Shown here piece after piece: positions 7,698 to 14,932 of a DNA stretch of 38,080 nucleotides. Under the pieces are notes generated by a model that was not told the DNA's origin, did not search any database, and was given only the letters and a program-made list of their open reading frames with translations. Each line of letters starts with the position of its first letter. Position 1 is the first letter of the stretch. The stretch comes from Comamonadaceae bacterium (lineage in GTDB: Bacteria > Pseudomonadota > Gammaproteobacteria > Burkholderiales > Burkholderiaceae_C). The translations under genes and the position numbers were made by a program. Location: assembly GCA_947448885.1 (NCBI GenBank), contig CANFPJ010000011.1, positions 1-38,080 on the forward strand, given 5' to 3'.

Positions 7698-8813
7698 CTA
7701 TAGCAAGGCACCGCGCGCGCTGATGGGCCAGATAGACGCCACACGCCCCTGGCGAATGCCAATCAATTCATCATAAAGATTGACTGTCGGATCGCAGTGG
7801 CCCGGCACCAACCACAACACATCGCCCAATGACAACTGGGCTTGGGGTGTCAATGCCAATACACCATGCTCGTCCGAGGCCTTGATGTAGGTCAAATCAG
7901 GCCTTTGCCACACCACCGGCATGCCGCTGTCCACACTCGAGGCTTTGAGTCCCGCATCCACGATGGCCCTGCCTGACTTGGTTTGGCTCATCACCGTGGT
8001 CTGCACAAACAAAGCATGCTCGAACGCACAATCCCCTGCTGCCGACTGGTTGTCGCTGTAGTCGCGGTCCATGAAGATGTACGAGCCTGCTTGTATTTCA
8101 TTGAACACGCCCGAATCACGCTCGTGCCAAAACGTCCCAGTGCCTGCACCGGTGATGCGCTCACAAGCCACCCCTTTGGCGACGATGGCGTCTCTTGTCA
8201 TGCACGCCCATTCACTGGCTTGCGCGATGGCCGCTTGTCTTTGTGCGGGTTCCCGCATGTGCTGTGCCGCACCTTGATAACACTGCAATCCGGCAAAACG
8301 CAAGGGTTTCGATCGATCAACCTGCATGGCCAAGGCCACCGCTTCATCGCCTGGGGCCACCCCGCAGCGGCCAGAACCGACATCAACTTCGACATAGACA
8401 TCCAGGGAAACGTCCGCATCCGCGGCGGCCTGTTGCAACCACATCACCTGTTGGGCATCGTCCACCAACACACCCATGCGCGCCTTGTGGGCCAAGCTCG
8501 CCAAGCGACGGGCTTTGGCCAAAGAGGCGATTTGATTGGTCACCAACACATCCGCAATGCCCGCGTCCACAAACACCGCTGCCTCGCTGACTTTTTGGCA
8601 ACAAATGCCCACCGCACCCAAGGCCACTTGGCGACGCGCGATCTCTGGGCACTTATGGCTTTTAGCGTGTGCACGCAAGCGAATGTTGCAGCCACTCAAA
8701 GCTTCCTGCATGCGCTTCAAGTTGCGATCAAACGCATCCAGATCCAACACCAACGCTGGGGTTTCAATGTTCGCGAGGGTGTCACCCAACGCGGCGGCAG
8801 ACCATGGGCTCAC
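7698..8813 (-). CDS. DSD1-type PLP enzyme, D-threonine aldolase-like
   Basis: 371 residues. An N-terminal alanine-racemase-like barrel carries RAHAKSHK with the likely PLP lysine at 51. The C-terminal beta domain ends with PGHCDPTVN (His339, Asp341). D-threonine aldolases bind their divalent metal with His and Asp two residues apart, whereas D-serine and D-threo-3-hydroxyaspartate dehydratases of the same fold use His and Cys. The Asp here favours aldolase chemistry (D-threonine to glycine plus acetaldehyde). The only start available before an in-frame stop upstream is GTG 8813, with a weak AGG close by. It precedes the Ldh-family dehydrogenase on the same strand. The family is sure; the reaction is an inference. 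Confidence 0.88.
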   Translation of the reverse strand: MSPWSAAALGDTLANIETPALVLDLDAFDRNLKRMQEALSGCNIRLRAHAKSHKCPEIARRQVALGAVGICCQKVSEAAVFVDAGIADVLVTNQIASLAKARRLASLAHKARMGVLVDDAQQVMWLQQAAADADVSLDVYVEVDVGSGRCGVAPGDEAVALAMQVDRSKPLRFAGLQCYQGAAQHMREPAQRQAAIAQASEWACMTRDAIVAKGVACERITGAGTGTFWHERDSGVFNEIQAGSYIFMDRDYSDNQSAAGDCAFEHALFVQTTVMSQTKSGRAIVDAGLKASSVDSGMPVVWQRPDLTYIKASDEHGVLALTPQAQLSLGDVLWLVPGHCDPTVNLYDELIGIRQGRVASIWPISARGALL

Positions 8814-8857
8814 CGACCTGGCCCAGTCAAAGGGAAATCATCCATCGATTCGTCCTC

Positions 8858-8876
8858 AGCAGTTAGCAGTTAGCAG
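8858..8876. repeat. Short 7-bp tandem repeat
   Basis: AGCAGTT occurs twice, followed by a partial third copy (AGCAG). It lies in the 147-base gap between the D-threonine-aldolase-like gene and the metalloprotease. Nothing else is recognisable in that gap apart from a TTGATCAA palindrome at about 8889-8896. Probably slippage-derived; no function is inferred. Confidence 0.5.
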
Positions 8877-8960
8877 CATTGCACTCGCTTTGATCAACCG
8901 ACAAAGCAGACTGAGGAATTTTAAGGTGGCCAGCAGGCGTGCCGCATTGACCCCTTGGAA

Positions 8961-10781
8961 TCAAACGTGGGTCAGGGCATCGGTGGATTTATAAAAGGCA
9001 ATCGCCTCGATGTTGCTGAACTTGATGACTGCACCACCAGATTTGGCTGCCGCACTGCCCGCAACTCGATCAATGTCCCAATCTTTCGCGGTACCTTGCA
9101 AGTACAAGGTGTCCACGCCCAGACCGCCATTGACATCGGTGCTGTAAGTGCCGGCATAGAACTTATCTGCGGCTGTACCGCCCACCACCTTTTTGAACTG
9201 GCTGCCGTGACTCAAAGCCATGGTGTTTTTACCGTTGTACAACGTGGCATCCAACTTTTTTGCTTTCAGGGATGACATGACCGAGCTGGCCGCTGCCATG
9301 GCTTTCGACTCATTGAAGCCTTTGGACAGCAGCTGCGCTTTGAAATCCGCCAAATTCGATGCCTCTGTTCGCATCGATATGGAGCTGTAACCACCCGCCC
9401 GCATGTCAATCAAATTTGACCGCGTGGTGCTTGCCGCATCCAGATCAACGCCTTGCGGTGCCCAAACCGTTTGAAAGCCGCTGTAACTGTCCGTCAATGA
9501 CAGCGCCGTTGTTTGCGTGTTGGTATTGGCGCCATATAAATATTGCAAGGCTGCTATATCCAGCAATTGATAGGTGCTGGGAATGGCTGCCGACGTGCTG
9601 GTGCGCAAACTGTACGAGGTATCTGTCGACGTTCCAGACAAAGAGACGATGGTCGAGGCCGTCGTGTTGTTATAGGACATGATGGACATCGAACGGTTAT
9701 CGACGGGTTTGGGCAAATAAGGCCCTGGGGTTGTACCGCCCCCTGCGTTGTAAGCACCAGGATGCTTCAAGCCCATGGCATGGCCCAATTCATGTATCAA
9801 CGTTTGCCAGCCATAACTCCCCTGTTCAGCCAAATTGGCGCCTGCATTTTCAGTGTTGTTGCTGTTGTCCAACATCAAACTGGAGGGTCGGCTGGGATCC
9901 GTGGATGGATATGTGGCATAACCTGCACTGGAAGTTTGGTCATTGTTGCCAAACTTGATATCCGCACGCTGCGCATCCTGCACAAAAGTGACATTGACCA
10001 AACTGGAAAGGTAGCTGAAGGCGGACTCAATGGCGCCCTTTTGTGTTTGCGCAATGGGTGCAAATCCTTTTTTATCTGCCGCGGTCAAAAACGATTCAGC
10101 ACCCGACAGGTAATCGTAATAAATGGTGTTGCGCGCACCCTCGATTTGTTTGACATTCGGCGCAACGGTTGTGGTGCTGGGGGTGGCAATCGCACCGGCA
10201 TCGTGCCACCAACTTGATCCACCAGCCAACACGGCATCGATGTATTTATCGCCACTGCTGACCGGCAGTTTTGACAATGTCTGATTGGCATTGAGCTTGT
10301 AGTTGGTGAATTTTGCGGTGTATCCCTTGGCCGGTGTGATGGCCAATGTCACCGTGAAATCACCATCTGCAGTGGCAACATACGATAAAGAATTGCCCTT
10401 GCTGGAGCTGACCAATTTGCCCTGAGCATCAGTCACGGTGATGCTCACCACCGGCGTGGCCTTGCCGGTATAAGAATAAGAGTACGCCGCATTGAAAGTG
10501 TAAGCGCCTCCCTTTTTCAAGCGCAAAGTCATCGGCACTGAACTGGCATCACCGTTGACCAAACCCGTGGTCGCTGTCATTTCAGAACCAGGACGCCCAA
10601 CCACCCAATCCGTGAGACCTTGGGCCGCGATGCGTTGCGATTGGTTTGGATGGGCACTGGTGATGGTATTTTTAACCGGCGCGACTGAGCCCAATGGCCC
10701 GGGCAAACCCACAGACCCTGTGGATACAGGCTTATTTTTGCCAACGGTTGGCAGCATCAATGCAGGCGCGCTGATCTTCAT
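8961..10781 (-). CDS. Serralysin-like (M10) secreted zinc metalloprotease with C-terminal type I secretion region
   Basis: 606 residues. The zinc site HELGHAMGLKH is at 330-340 and the Met-turn SIMSYN at 366-371, exactly the metzincin M10 arrangement. Residues about 85-165 look like a beta-sandwich prepeptidase-type domain (GGAYTFNAAY ... DGDFTVTLAI), placed N-terminal to the protease. The last 90 residues hold one degenerate calcium-binding RTX-like repeat (GGTAADKFYAG, NGGLGVDTLYL) and a closing SNIEAIAFY strand as in many type I secretion substrates. No Sec signal peptide is seen, consistent with ABC (type I) export, but no exporter genes are in the window. It is alone on its strand, with 276 bases upstream. 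No strong Shine-Dalgarno precedes ATG 10781. Confidence 0.88.
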   Translation of the reverse strand: MKISAPALMLPTVGKNKPVSTGSVGLPGPLGSVAPVKNTITSAHPNQSQRIAAQGLTDWVVGRPGSEMTATTGLVNGDASSVPMTLRLKKGGAYTFNAAYSYSYTGKATPVVSITVTDAQGKLVSSSKGNSLSYVATADGDFTVTLAITPAKGYTAKFTNYKLNANQTLSKLPVSSGDKYIDAVLAGGSSWWHDAGAIATPSTTTVAPNVKQIEGARNTIYYDYLSGAESFLTAADKKGFAPIAQTQKGAIESAFSYLSSLVNVTFVQDAQRADIKFGNNDQTSSAGYATYPSTDPSRPSSLMLDNSNNTENAGANLAEQGSYGWQTLIHELGHAMGLKHPGAYNAGGGTTPGPYLPKPVDNRSMSIMSYNNTTASTIVSLSGTSTDTSYSLRTSTSAAIPSTYQLLDIAALQYLYGANTNTQTTALSLTDSYSGFQTVWAPQGVDLDAASTTRSNLIDMRAGGYSSISMRTEASNLADFKAQLLSKGFNESKAMAAASSVMSSLKAKKLDATLYNGKNTMALSHGSQFKKVVGGTAADKFYAGTYSTDVNGGLGVDTLYLQGTAKDWDIDRVAGSAAAKSGGAVIKFSNIEAIAFYKSTDALTHV

Positions 10782-10805
10782 TTGTATTCATCTGTTCGGT
10801 GACGC

Positions 10806-10829
10806 AAAGGACGACTTGATCAGTCCTTT
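10806..10829. repeat. Inverted repeat in the leader of the metalloprotease gene
   Basis: AAAGGAC (10806-10812) and GTCCTTT (10823-10829) form a perfect 7-base inverted repeat around a 10-base spacer that contains TTGATCA. It sits 25-48 bases before the protease ATG on the - strand, where it could be an operator or a leader hairpin. It has no T-run, so a terminator is unlikely. The rest of the 10,782-11,057 gap shows only a small GAATTC-TTTA-GAATTC inverted repeat at 10,900-10,915. Confidence 0.4.
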
Positions 10830-11057
10830 CAACATGCGCTCAGGCATGCACCGTGTACATCGGTCACAAAATGAAAATCTGTAGCCCGTAAAAATAAATG
10901 AATTCTTTAGAATTCAAAAAATAACGCCATTCCAGAGCAATTTGCTTTGGACAGACACCCGTCACGGCTCTTCCCACAACCCGCAGGTGGTCAAGATGAC
11001 GCCCCAGTTGCGTGACGGCACATGATGCTGGCCCCCCCAATTGGGCCATCGGTGGGT

Positions 11058-11483
11058 CTATTTGATCAAGGTCACCGGAACATGGGTGGCACTGAGCACC
11101 CTTTGGGCCACAGAACCGATCAGCAGGTCGGTCACCACGGATCGGCCCTTGGCACCCATCACAATCAAATCAAACTGGCCTGATTTGGCCACTTTGACAA
11201 TCTCGCCTGCCACATGACCTGTTTTGATGATGACTTCATGGTCCAGGCTGAACTTGTCCAGCTTGCTTTTAGATGACTTCAATTCTTTGACACTGATATC
11301 GTGCAAAAAATCCTCAATGGTTCCTTTGGGAAAATGTTTTTTGATGTGCTTGAGGCCTGTGTCATCATGCACTGACAGCAAAGAAATGCTGGCGTTATTG
11401 CCCAATAACTTCACCATGCCAATGGCGTAATCCAAGGCCCGCAAAGCGCAAACCGAACCATCCGTGGGTACCAGTATTTTCAT
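11058..11483 (-). CDS. Universal stress protein (UspA family)
   Basis: 141 residues from ATG 11483, preceded by AGGAG about 8 bases upstream. The start MKILVPTDGS, the VHDDTG segment and the nucleotide-binding signature G-x2-G-x9-GS (VMGAKGRSVVTDLLIGSVAQRV, near the end) are all present. This places it with ATP-binding Usp proteins, which act in the cytoplasm under starvation, oxidative or metabolic stress. A 22-residue upstream extension is possible but lacks a ribosome site. It lies 117 bases downstream of the MgtC/DUF4010 membrane protein on the same strand. Confidence 0.93.
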   Translation of the reverse strand: MKILVPTDGSVCALRALDYAIGMVKLLGNNASISLLSVHDDTGLKHIKKHFPKGTIEDFLHDISVKELKSSKSKLDKFSLDHEVIIKTGHVAGEIVKVAKSGQFDLIVMGAKGRSVVTDLLIGSVAQRVLSATHVPVTLIK

Positions 11484-11600
11484 GTGAAACTCCTGAGTTG
11501 AAGCCCGACCATATGGCCATTCCAAGGTTTGTGCATTGCGCTGGCGCAAACTCAGATCAAATCAGCCCTTGCTTTGAAACAAATGAATGAAGTGGCGACT

Positions 11601-12857
11601 TCAAACGGAGATGAACACCAATGTGGTCGCGATGCAGGTCATCACCAGGAATTGCCCCAGAATCACTTTGGCACAATATGCACGCGTACCTGCATGCCAA
11701 GCAACCCAAGATTTGGACAACATATTGCTCATCAACGCCGCCATGATGGGCCACTGGGCCTGATGACTCGAAATTTGGCCCGCTTGAACCATCGATCCCA
11801 TTGAGGCCACGATGGCATGTGCATCTGCCAAACCGGTGATGGCTGAAGTGACCCACAAACCTTCCTGGCCAAGCCAATGGTTCATGCCCGCGGACAAAAG
11901 CATGACTGCCACCACCAAACTCACCAAAGTCAAAGTAGATTTCCATTGAAACAAATGCGAAGCAATCAACGGCTCTTGCACCGGCCATACTGGCCCCGCC
12001 TTCAACCACATGACACCTGCATAAAAAATGGCGCAGATCACCCCTGATAGCAATGGCCAACTCGCCCACACCATCAACTCGGGCAGGATCAGGTTGATCA
12101 ATAGAAAAAGCTGAATGATGGTGGACACACTTGACAGCACAGACCCCATCACTGCGCCATGGGTTTGAGATGGCATATCACGAGAAAGCTTACCCATGGC
12201 ATAAACGGTAGCAGTGCTGGAAACAAAACCGCCGGCAAAACCCGTCAAAGCCAAACCATGGTGACCACCCCAAGTGCGCGTGCTGATGTGGCCCAACGCA
12301 CCAATCACCATGATCAACACCACAAATCGAACCAAGTGGTGTGGATTGATGGCATTCCATGGTCCCATGAAAATATCGGGGGTCAATGGGTAAAGGATCA
12401 ACACCACTGCGGTGAACAACACCAAGTCATTCCACTCAACGACGCTCATGATGTGTTGCGCAAACTCGTGCATCTGCTTTTTGGCGGCCAATAACACAGC
12501 CAATCCCAAACCGCTGAATGCGGCCAATGTGGGTTCCGTCACCGCCAAACCACCGATCAAACAGGTCAGGAACAAGGCCAACTCGGTGGTCACGCCAGGG
12601 TTGCTGATGCTGCTGCGCCAATGGCCAATGCCGATCAAAGTTATCAACATGGCCAAGGCCATTGACAAGATGCCCGCTCCACCCAACGATATGGCCACTG
12701 CACCGGCCAACGCGCTGATGGCAAACGTCCGGATACCAGCGATATGGCTGGGCATCGCCGAATTGCTGCGCTCACGTTCTGCACCAATCAACAACCCAAT
12801 GCCCAAAGCCAATCCGAAATTTTCAATGCTGGTTAGGCCTGGCAACAAATCACTCAT
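11601..12857 (-). CDS. MgtC/SapB - DUF4010 family membrane protein
   Basis: 418 residues, almost wholly hydrophobic, with about 12 predicted helices. The N-terminus carries GLALGIGLLIGAERER, the conserved MgtC/SapB motif (Gly-rich helix ending in Glu-Arg), then HIAGIRTFAIS and GALAG-type segments. The C-terminal half matches DUF4010 (GLADAHAIVASM, and a closing NMLSKSWVAW helix). The fused MgtC-DUF4010 architecture is widespread in proteobacteria; transport is assumed but the substrate is not known. The start MSDLLPGL at 12857 is the natural one. A universal stress protein gene follows on the same strand. Confidence 0.85.
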   Translation of the reverse strand: MSDLLPGLTSIENFGLALGIGLLIGAERERSNSAMPSHIAGIRTFAISALAGAVAISLGGAGILSMALAMLITLIGIGHWRSSISNPGVTTELALFLTCLIGGLAVTEPTLAAFSGLGLAVLLAAKKQMHEFAQHIMSVVEWNDLVLFTAVVLILYPLTPDIFMGPWNAINPHHLVRFVVLIMVIGALGHISTRTWGGHHGLALTGFAGGFVSSTATVYAMGKLSRDMPSQTHGAVMGSVLSSVSTIIQLFLLINLILPELMVWASWPLLSGVICAIFYAGVMWLKAGPVWPVQEPLIASHLFQWKSTLTLVSLVVAVMLLSAGMNHWLGQEGLWVTSAITGLADAHAIVASMGSMVQAGQISSHQAQWPIMAALMSNMLSKSWVAWHAGTRAYCAKVILGQFLVMTCIATTLVFISV

Positions 12858-12940
12858 GACAACCTAGGCTGAGCGCCATCACCCCCCCTCCACTTGGCAG
12901 ACAGCTTTCACCATCTTGCGCGAGCTCACACCTAAGCGCG

Positions 12941-13408
12941 TCATAAATTGCGCTGTTTCATCATGGCTTCACGCATCCCATTCAATCGCAAATCAAAGTC
13001 AAAGTCCTCTGCTTGTTCATACGCGAGGTAAGGATATGAACGGGGCACCAAATGTGACTTTTTTGAATGGTGTTTGATGGGGCAAAAATAAGCCTCCGTG
13101 GCACCGATGACCGCTGCCACAAAACCAACCAAACCCACTGCATAGGCACAATACGTGCAATGAAATTTAGAAATCCAATCCAGGTATTTCAACGCCTGTC
13201 GGTCAAACACGATGTAGTCTGACCGACGAAAGGGTTTCACTTTGTAGATGGGGAAGCATACAAATTGATACAGCGAAACGAATGCATCCAAGACCAACAA
13301 AGGAACAATGACGCTGTAGATGATGGGACCAGTGATCAGGTTGATGGGTCTGGATCTTTTGACCAAGGCCCACAAGCCCAATTGGTGATTGGTGACCTGG
13401 CTGCGCAT
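12941..13408 (-). CDS. Conserved hypothetical membrane protein with CxxC motif
   Basis: 155 residues from ATG 13408, preceded by AAGGAC. Two hydrophobic stretches (about 26-52, LITGPIIYSVIVPLLVLDAFV, and about 95-115) flank a loop with KVKPFRRSDYIVFDRQALKYLDW. Next comes FHCTYCAYAVGLVGF with a C-x-x-C pair and then EAYFCPIKHH. I recognise the pattern tyrosine-leucine-x-W-I ... C-x-Y-C ... E-x-Y-x-C-P-I-K-H as belonging to a widely distributed uncharacterised family. The three Cys plus His could bind a metal or undergo redox change. No operon partner is obvious: the gap to DUF4010 is 83 bases and to the next gene upstream 159 bases. Confidence 0.7.
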   Translation of the reverse strand: MRSQVTNHQLGLWALVKRSRPINLITGPIIYSVIVPLLVLDAFVSLYQFVCFPIYKVKPFRRSDYIVFDRQALKYLDWISKFHCTYCAYAVGLVGFVAAVIGATEAYFCPIKHHSKKSHLVPRSYPYLAYEQAEDFDFDLRLNGMREAMMKQRNL

Positions 13409-13567
13409 GTGAAATGTCCTTCGAAAGGGCCCGGTGAGCACACCGAAGAGATTTCAGCGGCCACCGATGACCCATCCTAGGTGCCAGGGAAACAAGCAAG
13501 TTGATGTGGATCAAGCATTGGCCAAAGCCAGGCGCTCACCGCGCTGGTCGTTGGCCATGGCGATGGA

Positions 13568-14560
13568 TCAGATTTTGAACGCGTCAAAAGTTTCCGGTGC
13601 AAATAACTCTTCTGGCGTGAGCAATCGACTGGATAAACCCTGCTGATGGTGATAGCGCAAGAACGTTTCCAATACATGGCGATTGCTTTGGAAGCCATAT
13701 GCCCACCAATCAGGGCCCAATTCTTTTTCAACTTGCTCCACATGGGCCGGTAACCAAGGCAACATGGTCTTTAAAGCAGCGACCTCACGCAAAGACTGAT
13801 AGGTGACCTTTTGAGACAGAACAAACGCTTTGAACAGCGATTGAGCCATCCATCGATTTTTTTCGTAGACGTCACGGCGAATCACCACCGTGTGCATGAT
13901 GGGTAAGATTTTTGTTTTTCTGTAGTAATCCACCTCTACTTCTGGGTAGTTTTCAAACAGCCTTTTGACTTTATGGGGTTGGCTGTAAAAAGTAGAGGGT
14001 GCACGAGCCGTGTGCATGGCATCAATGTCGCCGTTGGCGATCATTTCTGTCAGGGTCTGGGTGGGGCCAATCGGTGAAATTTTGACCGCAGGGGGCAAGT
14101 GCAACTTGATTTTTTCATCGCGTCCAGCTGTTTCAGCCCCACCGGTCAAATATTGAACACTGGTGTGGGGCACTTGGTAGTGCTCTTCCAAAATGCCACG
14201 AATCCAAACCGGTGCGGTCATTTGGTATTCGGGCGTACCAATTTTTTTACCCACCAAATCTGAAGGGTTCCGAATGCCACTGTCCACGTTCACGAATATA
14301 GAGTTATGCCGAAACATGCGTGATGGAAAAACCGGAATGGCAATGAAGTCCGGTTCGGCCTTCATCAAAGAGACGCAGTATGAGGACAGCGACATTTCAG
14401 CGCATTCAAACTCCTTATTGCGCAACATGCGAAAGAAAGTTTCTTCGACAGGCAATGACAAGTAATTGATGTCCAAGCCATCGGCCACCACAGTGCCATT
14501 GGCCAAAGCCGAAGTTCTGTCGTAGTCCCAGCATGCCAAGGTGATGCGCAATTTACCCAT
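13568..14560 (-). CDS. 4,5-dihydroxyphthalate decarboxylase (Pht5)-like protein
   Basis: 330 residues from ATG 14560, with GGAG 9 bases upstream. The opening LRITLACWDYDRTSAL, then VEETFFRML, CAEMSLSSY, the P-V-F-P-S-R-x-F-R-H segment and GKKIGTPEYQMTAPVWIRG match the 4,5-dihydroxyphthalate decarboxylase family. That family has the type 2 periplasmic-binding-protein fold (NMT1/SsuA-like) but acts in the cytoplasm; no signal peptide is present here either, supporting an enzyme. Family members remove a carboxylate from dihydroxyphthalate to give protocatechuate. Many relatives in catabolic clusters have unknown substrates. It is divergent from an FAD dehydrogenase across a 372-base gap. Confidence 0.82.
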   Translation of the reverse strand: MGKLRITLACWDYDRTSALANGTVVADGLDINYLSLPVEETFFRMLRNKEFECAEMSLSSYCVSLMKAEPDFIAIPVFPSRMFRHNSIFVNVDSGIRNPSDLVGKKIGTPEYQMTAPVWIRGILEEHYQVPHTSVQYLTGGAETAGRDEKIKLHLPPAVKISPIGPTQTLTEMIANGDIDAMHTARAPSTFYSQPHKVKRLFENYPEVEVDYYRKTKILPIMHTVVIRRDVYEKNRWMAQSLFKAFVLSQKVTYQSLREVAALKTMLPWLPAHVEQVEKELGPDWWAYGFQSNRHVLETFLRYHHQQGLSSRLLTPEELFAPETFDAFKI

Positions 14561-14692
14561 GTGTATTTCTCCATCCTTTGCGTTTGAATTGATGCCCGCA
14601 CCTGCGCAGGGCATTGGTGTCAACTCTGTTTTGAATATCGCTCAGTCGGCAATGATAGTGTGACATCCCGGCTGCTTTTATGAAGTGAAGCG

Positions 14693-14713
14693 CTTGACAC
14701 GCACAGGCCGTGA
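14693..14713 (+). repeat. Imperfect direct repeat, copy A
   Basis: This stretch reads CTTGAC-AC-GCACAGGCCGTGA. It matches copy B at 14888-14907 (CTTGACGCACAAGCCCGTGA) except for a 2-base insertion and a few changes in the middle. The two copies lie in the same orientation about 195 bases apart in a divergent promoter region, so they may be binding sites of one regulator. Confidence 0.4.
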
Positions 14714-14887
14714 ATTTCTTCTCTTGTGAACTCAACTTTTTCAAACGTCAGAGAAAACATGTCTTTTTGATATGCCTCAAAACATCACCTGAATCCACCG
14801 AAACCCACTTTCTGCGGTTCAGAATTCAAGAAACCGGGACGATACCGATTGACGTGAGAGGTCAGTTCTGAGAGAAATGAAATGGGT

Positions 14888-14907
14888 CTTGACGCACAAG
14901 CCCGTGA
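14888..14907 (+). repeat. Imperfect direct repeat, copy B
   Basis: Second copy of the motif described at 14693-14713. It ends 25 bases before the ATG of the FAD dehydrogenase, so a protein bound here would sit over or just after a promoter for that gene. Confidence 0.4.
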
Positions 14908-14932
14908 TTGAACTTCGCTTGAGAAAGAATTC

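Larger units (their letters stand above)
14561..14932. promoter_or_regulatory. Divergent intergenic region (372 bp)
   Basis: No convincing gene is seen in this region between the Pht5-like gene (-) and the FAD dehydrogenase (+). It must hold both promoters. A TTGACA at 14694-14699 has no good -10 at the usual distance. The clearest structure is an imperfect direct repeat, listed separately. A GAGAAAG about 7 bases before 14933 acts as the ribosome site of the + gene. Confidence 0.5.

Noticed and set aside
7983-8873. 296-codon + strand open frame opposite the D-threonine-aldolase-like gene
   Set aside because: The - strand protein has intact PLP and metal motifs; the + frame is a codon-bias shadow rich in His, Arg and Gly.
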